From positions 554 through 64,553 of the forward strand of contig JAHBMJ010003061.1 in the NCBI GenBank assembly GCA_018398765.1: a stretch of 64,000 nt of DNA. The letters are read 5' to 3'. The position numbers were made by a program, and so were the translations under genes. Shown one piece after another: positions 1 to 11,702 of the stretch (positions are counted from its first letter, which is position 1; each line of letters opens with the position of its first letter). This DNA is from Chromera velia (Eukaryota; Sar; Chromeraceae). The notes under the pieces are model-generated. The model ran no database searches, had not been told where the DNA came from, and worked only from the letters and a program-made list of their open reading frames with translations.

Positions 1-347
1 GGGGGGAGAGAGAGGGGTACTTCGATTCCTTTTTCTCGTCTCTCAGTTAGATTTCGTTACGGGCAAGTAAGGGCGGGACTCCATTACCCCAAGAGAATGA
101 GAGCATGAGAAAATAGGAGAATGAGAGAAAAAGTGTTATTGACTATTTGTATGTGAGTCAATCTGTAGGAATAATTGTGAATAGATTATTTGTAATTATT
201 TTTTAAAAGTAGAAATGAATTCAGATGAAATAATTTTTTATATGTTATAAAATTAACTATAATTTTACGCTTAAAAAATCTATATATGTTGTTTATCGTT
301 TTATAATTTTTTTTTAATTGTTTTAAGATGTTTCTCCATCTGACTGA
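1..347. other. AT-rich intergenic DNA
   Basis: A GA-rich start is followed by strongly AT-rich sequence with no coding signal on either strand. It forms the left flank of the TIR element at 357. Confidence 0.6.
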
Positions 348-599
348 TTAACTAACGATCTCCCTGAACCTAACTACCACTTAAAAGTTGAAGCCGCATT
401 TTTGGATAAACTTAAAAGTCTGCGCCGCACGCGCGGATCATTTACGGTGTCTTGAAAGCCAAGGCCGCATATCTGGATGGTGTCTTGACTATGTACGCCG
501 CAAGCATGGATGGTCTCTTAAAAAACGATGCCCGCAGATAGAGATGATCTTGATTATATTTTTTTAAGTGGTACTTAGGTTCAGGGAGATTTAACTAAC
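348..599. mobile_element. Short non-autonomous DNA transposon (MITE), Mutator-like
   Basis: A 234-bp element (357-590) has inverted ends of about 26 bp: the sequence starting ATCTCCCTGAACCTAA at 358 returns inverted at the right end (565-590) with about one mismatch. It is flanked by a perfect 9-bp direct repeat, TTAACTAAC, at 348-356 and 591-599. A 9-bp duplication is typical of Mutator-type transposases; an 8-bp hAT duplication is a less likely reading. The interior has no ORF and consists of about five degenerate copies of a 32-36 bp unit with a GCCGCA core and a TGGATGG tail. The intact target duplication suggests fairly recent insertion. Confidence 0.75.
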
Positions 600-1273
600 A
601 AAAATTTATTATACATAAAAGTACGTAAAAGCTGTTGACTTCACTTCTAAAAATTTTAGTTGCACCCCTCTTCTTTTCTCCTTCTTACTCCTTCTCGTTT
701 TGTTGTTCAAGTTTTGTGAATAAATAGCAGGGGCATATATTTGCATCCATACAAATTTAGGCCCAATGCATCCCCTGCCTTAATACTTATGCCTTGGATA
801 TTTATCTAATTTTTTTGTTAGGTCTTGATCAGGCCGCTGGGCCGCCTGCGCACCGCATGCGTATACTGATGAGAGTCCCATCGGCGTATAGAGGACAAAA
901 CATGTGATAAAAGTCCCCCCTAACAAGCACTTTCGGCGTGCAGTGCGCGCCTACCCTCGTGTATATGGGGCCCGCGCCGCGGCGCGCCGGGCGCGGGTCC
1001 GCGCGCAGCTGTGCCGTGCGTGCATATTGCCGTGCCGCGCATGCAGCGCGCGTGGAGAGCTGCGGCGCGCGGAGACGCCAAAAAGAAAAAAAGTTGCCAA
1101 AACAGTACGCGTGTTTTAGTTGTGCTCTTCTCAGAATTCCCTCGATTACTTCATCTTTTACTTCTCAGATCGCAGAATCATTTTGCTTTGGTGCAAACCT
1201 CGACAGACCTCACGTAGGTTTCGCTTCTCTGTTGGGTTTAGTGAGTAGAGACGGTCCTTCTTTTGCGACGACT
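600..1273. other. Upstream region of the head-GIN gene
   Basis: AT-rich DNA up to about 830 gives way to a GC-rich block at 930-1075 with long runs of alternating G and C, then pyrimidine-rich DNA up to the start codon at 1274. This is probably the promoter and 5' UTR of the following gene. I see no clear TATA box. ATG-less reading frames crossing it are not supported as coding. Confidence 0.4.
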
Positions 1274-4200
1274 ATGACTCGCTTCCTACTTTCTTGCTGC
1301 TTCGTAGCAGCTGCTCAAGCTCAGTGGTCGGTTTTCAACGAGCCCCCTATTCCGACAGAACCACCCATCCCTGCCTGGGTGACTGGGCCTTCAGCTACGA
1401 GCAGCAGCTCTTTTTCTTCTCCGACTAGGTCCTCCTCTTCTTCGTCATGGAGCACTTTTTCTTCTTCTGGACCGTCGCCTGCTTCGCCGTCTCCCACGAG
1501 TTCTTCCTCTTCTGGTTCCTTCAGTTCCCATCAGAGAGTCCAAAGAGGCACCGCAGCCTCCTGTGTCACTCCTTCTGGGGATGTCACCACCAAGTCATTT
1601 TCCCTCACCGGTTTCTCAGGGATCGATCTCAGAACGCTGGACGCGTCTCTGACCGTTGTGCAGTCCGACACCTTTGCCGTCTCCGCCTCCGGCAAGTCGG
1701 ATGCCCTCGATGCCCTCGACATGACCAAGAGCGGTAGCAATCTGATGATCGACTTGAAGGCCAACACCTGCCTCGAGAACTTTGGCTCCATCTCCTTCAC
1801 CGTCTCCCTCCCTTCTCTGTCTGCTCTGGCCACCCACTCTGCCTCCACTGTGACCAGTCAGGGCACTCTGACTGGAGGCAGTCTTCTGAAGGTCGACCAG
1901 TTCGGAGACGGCAGCATCACCCTGGCACTCAGTGCGCAGACCGTGGAGGTGAAGCTGATGGGCTTCGGCACTGTGACTCTGTCTGGGTCTGCCACCGACC
2001 TGAAGGTTGACATGCAAGTGAGTCGATCCCGTCTCGGCAGTCTTCAGACAAAGTTCGACCCGTCTCTTTCTTTGCTTCTCTCTTTTCCTTCTCGGACTCT
2101 TTTCGACTCCTATCCGGTGTCTTTCTATTCCGTCTCCGAGTTCTACCCAGCATATTCCCTTTCTCTTTCTCTCATGCAGTATCGTGTCCTCACGCCTCTT
2201 TGCAGGGAGACGGAAGAGTCGAGGCTTTTGGCTTGGAGGCCGGGAACGCCCAGGTGGAGGCCCTAGGGTCGGGGACCGTCCGGGTGAACGCACGGAACAC
2301 CATCAGTGCCAACGTGATGGGAGGAACCAACGTGGAGTATAGAGGCAGTCCGACTGTGAGCAGAAGCATCGCGGGCTTCGGGTCTGTCACCCAGGCTGCG
2401 GGCTCCCGGCGCGTTCTGAGAGGAGCTGACGGACAAGACGGTTGGTGGATTTCCTTCTTTTTCCGTTTCTCGTTGCTGTCGGCTTCTTCAAACCTCTTGT
2501 TTTACTTTGATTTCCAGTCTCTCTGATTGACTGTGACTGCGAGTGTGACTGCGACCGGGACTGGGATTCACTGACTGACTGACTGTCTTGTGCGTGCGCG
2601 TGGATCCTTTTTTTTTAGAATCTCTTGTTTGATCTGTCTCTCTTCTCCCTGAAACTTCTGCAGCAGGATCAGCTCCCAGCCGCTCCCTCTTCAGCGACGT
2701 GTCAGACGCCTTTGGTGCTGCCGTGCGTCAGCTCTTCGGTGGAGGCTACAGCCGCACGACCACCACCCGTCGCTCCTGGGGCTATCGGTCCTCTTGGTCT
2801 TCCTGGGGGGGCAGCAGCAGGAGGGAGTGGGGCAGCAGCAGCAGAGACACGACCATCAGGCGCTGGTCCCAGAACTCCACCGAGCCCGAGAGTGAGCCCT
2901 TCACCGATCCCGTCTCCACCACCGAGGAGGCCGCTGCGGCTCCCACTGAAGTCGCCCCCACCGAGGAGGTGGCGGAAATTCCCACTGAGGCTCCTACACC
3001 CGCAGCTGTGAGCGAAGGTTGGTGGTTCTCTTTCGTTTTCTGTCGTCCTCTCTTCGTCTCTCTTCCGCACTTCCTCCCCTCCTTATTGCCTCTCTTCATA
3101 TCTCCGCACTCAATCGATGAAGCATATGCCAAATCTGTATTATAGTAACAGATGCAGAGAGAAGACCGAAGGGATCTTGCGGAGCGAGCAGGCAGGAAGG
3201 ATTATCTTCTCTTCCGTCCTCCCTATCGATCCATTTAACTTTCGTTTCATCTAGCTGCACTTCTTCGTAGCTGACCCATTGTCTCCTCTCCTGTCTTGAT
3301 CTGCAGAGACCGAGTCTGAGTCTGAGCAGCCCCCTCGCCGTTCTCTGATGGAGTCCGTCTCCGAGGCTTTCCGTGCTGCCGCCCGTCAGCTCCAGCGCTA
3401 CTATCGAAGCTCTTCAAGCAGCTCCTGGGGCTCTAGCTCCTCCACGTCGCCCTCCGGCTACAGGAGAAGCAGGAGATGGGGCAGAGAGAGCAGCGAGACC
3501 ATCAGGCGCTGGTCCCAGAACTCCACGGAGCCCGAGAGTGAGCCCTTCACTGACCCCGTCTCCACCACCGAGGAGGCCGCTGCAGCCGCTGAGATCCCTG
3601 CCACCACCACCGATGCCGAAGGTCGGTCTGTGTTCAGTATGAACGCTCTCTTGCCTTTTCTTCTTCGTGTAATTTCCTCCATGCCTACTGTGCGGTGTGC
3701 TGATTTACTCAGATCAGACCTCTGCTTCTGAATCCCGCCCCCTTGCTTATCATGTCCATTCATTCGTCTCACTGGACCTACTTACCACCCCCATTGATCG
3801 TGTGTGTGAGTGTGTATGTGCCTGAGTGTGTGTATGAGAGAGAGAGAATGTGTGTGTGAGAACGTGTGTGTGAGAACGTGTGTGTGGACGTGTGTGTGTG
3901 AACGTGTGTGTGTGTGAACGTGTGCGTGTCTCTGTGTGAGTACATACGAGTGCAGGGACAGACACCGCGCAGGCCCCCCCTCGGTCCCTCTTGAGCGATG
4001 TGTCCGACGCCTTCGGTGCTGCCGTGCGTCAGCTCTTCGGTGGAGGCTACAGCCGCACGACCACCACCCGTCGCTCCTGGGGCTATCGGTCCTCTTGGTC
4101 TTCCTGGGGGGGCAGCAGCAGGAGGGAGTGGGGCAGCAGCAGCAGAGACACGACCATCAGGCGCTGGTCCCAGAACTCCACCGAGCCCGAGAGTGAGCCC

Positions 4201-5099
4201 TTCACCGATCCCGTCTCCACCACCGAGGAGGCCGCTGCGGCTCCCACTGAAGTCGCCCCCACCGAGGAGGTGGCGGAGATTCCCACTGAGGCTCCTGCCC
4301 CCGCAGCTGTGAGCGAAGGTTCGTGATTTTCGGTGGTTGCCTGATCCATCCGACTGTGCTCGATCAATGAACTGAGCATGTCCCAAACCTGCGTAGCCAA
4401 GGACGAGGAGGCTTGTCCAGTTGCTTCGGCTTTCTGGAGGAGTTTTGCTGCGGTCGGGAATTTCTTTCTGAACCTCGGGAACCCTTTTTTTTTGTCCCTG
4501 GCCCGCATTGAGAAAGAGAGTACTACAGCTGTGAAAGGAGCTTTGCACTCTTAGGTTGTTGCCTTCTTCGTCTGTCTTGAATCAGTCAAGCAAGTACCCA
4601 AACTGCGTAAGGAGAGAGAATGCGACTCATCCAGATTACTTCGCGCTCGCTCTCACAGTTCTTCTATCACACTTCTGCATGTGTCTCAACGTCCCTGGCC
4701 CTCCTCTTTGCTTTCCCGCATGATGCAGAGATTGAGTCTGAGTCTGAGCAGCCCCCTCGCCGTTCTCTGATGGAGTTCGTCTCCGAGGCTTTCGGTGCTG
4801 CTGCCCGTCAGCTCCAGCGCTACTATCGCAGCTCTTCAAGCAGCTCCTGGGGCTCTAGCTCCTCCACGTCGCCCTCCGGCTACAGGAGAAGCAGAAGATG
4901 GGGCAGAGAGAGCAGCGAGACCATCAGGCGCTGGTCGCAGGACGCCCCCACCGAGCCCGAGAGCGAGCCCTTCACCGACCCTGTGTCCACCCAAGTCGAG
5001 GTCACTGCAGCGGCCCCCGAGACTCCTACCGCAACTAAGGAGGTTGTCACCCCTGCCGTTGCAGTTGAGCCTTCTGCTGTTGCCACCTTCCTCCCCTGA
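1274..5099 (+). CDS. Secreted head-GIN (DUF2807) protein with duplicated C-terminal exon cassettes
   Basis: Six exons join in phase: 1274-2017, 2206-2440, 2667-3017, 3307-3621, 3956-4318, 4729-5099 (792 aa). The start was chosen because it opens a classical signal peptide (MTRFLLSCCFVAAAQA). A Ser/Pro-rich stretch (about 30-75) follows, then a beta-rich region (about 85-325) with the short repeating strands, such as GDVTTKSFSLTGFSGIDL and GLEAGNAQVEALGSGTVRV, of the DUF2807 head-GIN fold, known from bacterial surface proteins. The C-terminal half alternates two cassettes: exons 3 and 5 (SDAFGAAVRQLFGGG, RRSWGYRSSWSSWGG) and exons 4 and 6 (SEAFxAAARQLQRYYRSS), all ending in Glu-rich tails. Every cassette intron is phase 1. 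Probably an extracellular or wall protein; function unknown. The exon 3 acceptor is a CAGCAG tandem. Confidence 0.8.
2667..5020 (+). repeat. Tandem duplication of a two-exon cassette (A-B-A-B)
   Basis: Nucleotides about 2690-3017 and 3985-4318 are nearly identical by eye, as are about 3310-3600 and 4735-4960. The second unit repeats exons A and B of the first. The introns between them have diverged and differ in length; one carries a GT repeat at 3795-3930. The duplication is therefore recent, or the exons are kept alike by gene conversion. Confidence 0.8.
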
Positions 5100-6164
5100 G
5101 GCAATCCTTCACAAAAAACTTGGAAATCCTCTTCCCTCCCTTTGCATTTGGGTGAAGGAGAGAAGCTTTCGTGATAAGACAGACTTTTTTCCCCCTCTAT
5201 CTTCATAGGTCTGTATTCCTTTCAGTTGTGTTATTGTGTCTGATCGATCTGTTGAGCCGTGCGGCTTCTTTCTCAACCTGTCTGAAGTTTCGGTCGTCAA
5301 ACCTCCGATTTCGCTTTCAGGTTTCTTCACTGCTTTGTCTTTTTTGTTTTAACAGCTTCCTTTTTAGTTCGGGGGATATGTTTTTTCAATCTGGTAAGCA
5401 TCTTCTTCTCCTGAAGTTTGCTGACTTGCGGCATTAAGGCTGACGTGACTTTCGTGATAATATCCTGAAAGTGCTTCTGTGTTACGTTTCCTGACTGAAA
5501 GGCGAATGGGGTTTGAAAGAATTTCTGTGTTAAGTTACCTGACTGAAAGGCGAATGGGGGTTGAAAATGCTTCTGTGTTGCGTTACCTGTCTGAAAAAGG
5601 AATGGGGTGAGGATGGAGGGACATTGGGCGTGTAGCTGGGGTGAGGGTGGAGGGACATTGGGCGTGTACCTGGGGTGCGTTGGCGGGGCGAGTGGTTGAA
5701 GGAGGGGTGCAAGAACATGAGTAACGAACGGGGTCTCGCAGCGCAAAGGCTGACTTGAGTTGCGTGATAATGCGTTCGATCACATGTTGAAAGCACTTTG
5801 GTGCTAAGTTTCCTGACCAAGCAATGCATGGTTTGAAGGTGAACGGAAAAGGGGCAAGTGATCAATTGGAGTGATGGGCAACCGACAGAAAACAATTACG
5901 AATTTCAATGACGATGATGAAAAAAAGGGAAGCAGGGCATACACAACAAGTTTCAGTTGACGTGTGCAGAACGATCTTGAACGTTTGACCTGGTCAAGCA
6001 AGAGAATGGGGGATACGAATTGCTGAATGGACCACTGGAGGTTCTTTTTCATCCGTCCTGCTGCTCTTGCACAACAGAACTGCTGCGCGTTTGGAGTGTT
6101 CCGTGAGGTGTCTGTCATGCTTAATATGTCCACATCTTCTGTCTCTTTCCTGCGCTTCGTTCCT
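5100..6164. repeat. 3' flank with two small minisatellites
   Basis: Three copies of a unit of about 53 bp containing CTGACTGAAAGGCGAATGGG lie at about 5466-5606. Two copies of a 34-bp unit containing GGAGGGACATTGGGCGTGTA follow at about 5608-5680. A degenerate further copy of the first unit lies near 5785-5830. Long reading frames on the minus strand here are translations of these repeats and of flanking DNA; no gene is supported. Confidence 0.6.
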
Positions 6165-6170
6165 TTTTTT

Positions 6171-6233
<63 letters not shown>

Positions 6234-6313
6234 TTTTCTTTCTTTCTTTCTTTCTTTCTTTCTTTTCTTTCTTTCTTTCTTTCTTTCGTTCGTTCGTTCG
6301 TTCGTTCGTTCGT
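6165..6313. repeat. TTTC/TTCG microsatellite
   Basis: About 120 bp of TTTC repeats with small interruptions pass directly into a TTCG repeat near 6286-6312. The Lys/Arg- and Phe/Leu-rich reading frames crossing it are artefacts of the repeat. Confidence 0.9.
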
Positions 6314-6780
6314 TGTTCCGAGTTTTCTTTGCTTCCTCCTTGCCTGCCTTTCTTTGTTATGTTCACGTCCATGTGTGGTGCATGCTCTACTCGACCGTGT
6401 CATGAAGGTCTCTGTGCGAGGTTCTACCAACTCATCTGCATGTCTAGCTGTGTGTGCTTGTGGTTTGTCCTGTTTCCACTTCTCACTGTCTCTCGATGTC
6501 GGCTTGGCGGCTCTGGCAGCGGTTTGGCCGTTGTTAGTTGACGCCGGCTGACGGAAGGTGGGAGGACAAAGGCATAAGGGATACTTGCTCACCGTGACAG
6601 TTGCTGTGTGTTTGTCAGACTGCCAGTGCGTGGCGCCGTACTAGACAGATAGTGGAACATGCATACAAAATGTCACTGGCAAGTTGAAAATGATAAACCA
6701 TCACCAACGTTTCCTGTAGCGTTTCGCGTATTGCGAGTCAATTTGCCACCTAGATTGTAACCTAGATGATCACATTCTAG

Positions 6781-7013
6781 CTAGGCGCTGCACATAAAAA
6801 AAAATAAAAAAAAAAAGGTGTCTTCAACTTTTTTTTTCTTTTTTTTTTTAAGGTCAAAAGCTAGGTTGACATTTTGTGTGGAAAAGTAGGTTTTAGAGTT
6901 GAAAGGGATTATTTTCCTTAATTATTAATTTTGGAGGCACTTGAAATAAAAAATTTAAAAAAAAAAAAATTAGGTCTTCCCAACTTTTTTTTTTTCCTAT
7001 GTGCGGCGCCTAG
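6781..7013. mobile_element. Second short TIR element (MITE)
   Basis: The sequence CTAGGCGCTGCACATA at 6781-6796 returns inverted as TATGTGCGGCGCCTAG at 6998-7013, with one mismatch. Inside both ends lie A or T tracts followed by a similar GTCTTC(CC)AAC motif in inverted order. The 233-bp interior has no ORF. The flanks resemble each other (ATCACATTCTAG, ATCACACTAG) but show no clean target duplication, so the family is uncertain and the copy is probably old. Confidence 0.55.
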
Positions 7014-7258
7014 ATCACACTAGTGGAGCTACTAGCATTGCTAGAACAAAATCTCTAGACAAGATCTAGACTAGCATCTAGAATAACATATGATGATGAT
7101 GATGTGACTAAATCCGCCAGCCATCGTATCCCAATGGCAAAGGGCAGTCTGTGAGCATTCATGTTATATTGCAAGCTAGGAGCACGCTAGCGAATGCTCG
7201 CCTAAAGCGGCCGAACCTTAGGACTACTAGCTAGCAAAGCGCTGCTCCCCAGGATCGA

Positions 7259-8155
7259 TCAGTCTGGTCCTAGGCATGCAGCAATGAGGGCACTGGCCTT
7301 TCTGGCGTCCCTCTGAAGAAGAAGCAAGAAGTACCGCCTTACACGCTCCTCGGCCTGCTCCAACCCTCTACCCCCTCGGGCCTCCTGTTTCTCTCTATGC
7401 TCACACACTTCTTCTATCGACATACGCTCCAGTCGCCTATACCAGAGATCGCTCAGTCTCCCCCGCGGCACTTCCGTTCGAACACAAGTTGTCAGGCGGT
7501 GAATCGGGTCGTCAATCAGTTTCTCACAAGTTTTCTCTTCACAGGCCTTGCAAATTAATTCAACCTTCCCCCCATGGTTTGTCTCCCCTCTAACAACGGT
7601 GCACAACACAGGGCGGAAAACTGCCCTGGGGGATGCCAGGAACTGTTTGGCGAGTGGTTCAACCAAAGAAGACCTTAAGCCCCCCTTCCCCTCCGCCAGG
7701 CTTCCTAGGACCAGTTTTGCAAAGCGTTGGCTGCTTCTATTCTCCTTCTGATAATCAGTCAGGCAGGCAGACGGAGGAAAAGACACACCATGCATTCTTT
7801 GTCTACCTTGTCTCCCCCCTCTTCTTTCTGTCACAGAGACCGGGTTTGCCCAGTCTCCCAACCATTTGTTGACTTCTCTGCTTCTCGCCCCCCTTCTCAG
7901 CCTGCTATCTGAGGTTCTGAAATCAACCCTATCAGGTTCACCTTCAAGAAGGGCAGAACTGACAGGTTGCACAAGCCTCTTTGCCAACCCCGACCACGCC
8001 CTAAGCTCCCCCCTCCTGTGGTATGCCCACAGCGCTTGAGGCAAAGCTAATCGCGCAAGGGAAAGACTTCTCAAATATCCCCCCACTCTGACACTGAGAA
8101 TCTCTCTCATAGGCCTCAGCCCAACGGCTGCAAGGGTAGGAAAGACAAAAGAATT
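7259..8155 (-). pseudogene. C-terminal fragment of a LINE-like (non-LTR) polyprotein, tentative
   Basis: One open minus-strand frame of nearly 300 codons runs from just below an in-frame stop near 8155 to the stop at 7259. It begins in a helical region (RVGGYLRSLSLARLALPQAL) like the thumb region after a reverse transcriptase. It continues with a basic region and has a Cys/His cluster (C-K-A-C, then C, H and a final C in IHRLTTC) that resembles the CCHC motif near the C terminus of many LINE ORF2 proteins. No reverse-transcriptase catalytic motif is present in the window, so this would be a 5'-truncated copy, as is usual for LINEs. A host gene exon is the alternative. Confidence 0.3.
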
Positions 8156-8552
8156 CTAGGGCAGACGGAGAGACTAACGTACAAAACGAAGCTGAAAAGA
8201 GTCTAAGCATTGGATGTCAGATTCTCGAATCGGGAGGGCTTCAAGGGAATAAGTGGCAGCGGGTTCCCATGTCCCCCTGAAGAAGGACATACGACTATAT
8301 GGAGAGAGCGTCCGTATACTATATTAAATTTATAAATTGTATACTGATTTGTCGTGTTTAGATTTTAGCTAAAATTTACAGGATTCTTGTGGTTAAATAC
8401 AAAAATTAAAAATTAAGCGAGCAGGAAACTATATAGGCAGGGAAAAACAGTGAGAAAAAAAGCTAAAAGAAAGTCAATGACCATCAAGATCAGAAACAAT
8501 CCCGGTGTACGTTGATCTTCCTTGTTTTCCTCCTTTACTCACCCAAATTTTT

Positions 8553-8599
<47 letters not shown>

Positions 8600-11500
8600 T
8601 TTTTCCCTGCAGCTCCTTTCTTCTTGCTTCCTGCATTTCCTTCCTGCTTTTTCTCTCTATTACTTCTTTGCCGTTTATGTTTTTAGTCCTCTCCTTTCCT
8701 GATTCTTCCTCCATTTATGAATACTGAATGGTATTCTATAAGTGGGAAAAGAAAGCAGCATTACGGGCGATTAAGGGTGGTGGAAAAGTCTGGAGGTGCC
8801 AGTATATAAAGTTGCCAAAGCAGCGAAGAACAAGCAGCTCAAACGCAGCAGCCATAGAAGAATTTGGTGGAAGTGTTAACGATTATCATACATTAAGTCA
8901 TTTCTTTCCCTCAGGCTGCCCGTCCCCCGTCCCCCTTCCCCCCATTCCCTTTGCTCAGAGGCCAGCTAGGTGGCTGAAGTCAAAGCGTCTCCATATCGTG
9001 ATTCTTCCCATGCTGTCGGCGTTGACAAGGGGAATGCCCGACACGTTCGTTGCGACCGCCAGCACTAGAGCACGATGGTAGCTTAGGAATATTCCCTTGT
9101 ACTGCTGCTACCAAACAGCATCCCCTTTACGAGAGCATACACATGGATCTTGTGGTTATTGAAGCTGGAAATCAGGAATCTACCCCCAAAGCCGCTGTAG
9201 CAGCATCGAATAGGATTCAACGAATATGCAACCTTGACTCAGTGCTTCACTTGAAGGCTAGAGAGCACTCCTGGAGCTGGGCTATAAATATTCATAAATG
9301 CAGTCAACAATCGAGATGAAGGAGTCGCAGGAGTTTACGAGAAGCATAGGGCAATCGCTAGGGCAATCGTAACGGTTGCGTCTTAAGTCTTGGGAGGGAA
9401 CGAAAGTGATGCACATAATCATTATAGCACCTCTGACGACTGTGACTCAGAATTTGAATTAGAGATTCATGTTATCAGAGACTTCAAGTACATAGATGTT
9501 GCCCATTTTAAACGGCATCTTTATTCTAACCATGCAGTGGAGGCCGGCGTGGTCGAACTGGAGGGCTCCCGCAGGGGCGTCTACCTGCCAGAGAAAAGAG
9601 AGTGAGATGTGCGGAATGAGTATGATTAGATATACATCCAGCCCCCCTCTTATCCACACAGATAGTTGTACAAAGTCACAGAGATCCACACATCAACACA
9701 TATAGGCACACACCATTTTAACATATGTAGCTATGCTAAGGCCATAAGAGGACATCCAGACAAGTAAGACACACAGCCTCAGACTCGAACTCCTTCTCTT
9801 TCCCTCTAGATGCGTATCACCCTCTTTACAAGAAGCACCCACCAGAAAAAGACTTACTTCTGCAGGGCTTGAGGGAGGAGAGCAAAGGACTGACTTTCAC
9901 GCTTTGGTACACCTTCAACTTTTTTGCGTCGGTAGAAAAAAATATAGAACTTTTCATCAGATGTAGAACTGCATTTGCATTCGCAAAAACGAGTACTTTG
10001 GAGCTGAAAGGCAGCCTGAGGTTGGCTAGCGCGGCCGAGGGCTTGCCTTCATATAGCGCGTGGTACACTCGGTAGCGGTGTTCAATTGTAAAGGAAACAG
10101 ACAAGCGAAAGCTCCTCAGCTTGGATTAGCGAACATGCGCCTCTCTGTTTTTAGTATCTAGCTGTAAAAGCCAGGTAGCAAAGAATTGCACGAGTCCATA
10201 TGCCGCGACGCTAGCCAACCCAGCATATAAAAACGTGGCACAGGGCCGGGCAGCAAAATTGGGCCGCGGACATACGGCGCGCGTGCTGGCGGGGGAGTCG
10301 TGGCTATGGCGGCATGGCTTACCCTGAGGCTGGGGGGTTACGCGCGCAAGCTGGAGGGCTTCGCATGTAAGACGGAAAAAAGGTTTGACGTAAACCTTTT
10401 TTCAAACAAAGTTCATACTAACAAGAAGGGTAGAACAGGATAGAAAAGACCGATCGGGATCAAACACTCGTAAGAAAAGAGTAATAAGAAAGTAGATCAA
10501 AAGGAGTCCGGCGTAGGCACTTGTACTGGTTCCTGCGTTTTTTTGTTCTCTGTTAGAAAAAGTTTCTCCCTCCCACCCCCTCCCACTGTTAGATATACCT
10601 TCTATGATTTATCCTCATTTAGTATCTAAATTTGCAATAGTATAGCAGTTAGGAGGGTTCCCACTCCAATCTCTCACCGCAATGTTTGCGCGAGGCAGAC
10701 AGCGGTGGGGGCAATTTGAGCTGGGATGAGTAGGAACGCTTCTGAGACGGCGCCGCTGTGTTTAAAGTTCCGAGCAGTGTCAAACTTTGAGTTCTTTCCT
10801 GATATCTTATCAAGTTTCTCCTTTGACATCTGAGCACGTTCTATTTCCGTTCTGCAAAGAGGCGGGGCCGGAAAAGAGGCAACATGAGGCAACAGAGCAG
10901 AGGACACGTAAAAAATCGCACAAGTATCTTATGTGACTGTTTCTGAATGCATGTGCATTTGAGAGGAATGGGATGGACTGAAAGTGAACTGAGAGATTCT
11001 AAAACATTGGCGCTTGGCCGAAGAAAGTCAGAAAGAAGAATTGTTCCTCAGCACGACAACTGAGAAAATATGAAATATCCATAAAAGCATCAAACAAACT
11101 GAGCAGAAAAAAAAGGGGGAAATTTGTCAGGAAAAGGGCTGATAAATACTACCACATATTTACACATGTGTGAGCTTAAGGAGGTGGAATAGCATGAATT
11201 TCAAAGTAGATAAGAGTTCCAGACAAAAAGATGCTCCGCATTTCAGAATTTTCCTGTCTCTCTCAACAATATCATACAATTCTCACTGCAGTCATTCATT
11301 CTGTCGCCAAGCCAAGCAATCAATGACTGACTGGAAGATGTGGTAGATGCTGATGTTGTCCATCTTCGATGCAGTGGCCAGTAGATAGTAGTAGATGTGG
11401 TGCCTCTCTTGGCCAAAGCAGACGCATGTGACGGCACTCTCGCTCTCATTCCTTTCTTTCACACACCACATATTCCAATCCGTCGGCATTTCCGTCTCTG

Positions 11501-11702
11501 TCCGCATGTACTCTGTCCCTTTAAGAGAGGCCTCAAGGGGCATCAGGTGCGACAGTGATTTTCTTTCTTCTTCCCTTTCCCTCTTCCTCCCGATCACCAC
11601 GTCTACACTCATAAGAGACCCAGGTGTCACCGACCCAGAGGACACGTCTGCTGCCCTCCAAGCTCCGGTCTCTCCCAAAGATTCCCCTGCGGTGTGGAGG
11701 GG
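8156..11702. other. Gene-poor stretch without a supported gene
   Basis: It contains a CT microsatellite at about 8559-8592, AT-rich DNA, and a GC-rich patch at about 10225-10370 preceded by a CATATAAAAA TATA-like motif. Open frames of 60-130 codons occur on both strands (for example 8728-9081 plus, 9826-10104 minus), but I could not link them by splice sites or recognise any family. They are left uncalled. Confidence 0.5.

Noticed and set aside
6121-6592. Lys/Arg/Glu-rich and Phe/Leu/Ser-rich reading frames
   Set aside because: They are translations of the TTTC/TTCG microsatellite in different frames.
9826-10104. 92-codon minus-strand frame as a gene
   Set aside because: No family, no splice partners and a competing plus-strand frame of similar length.
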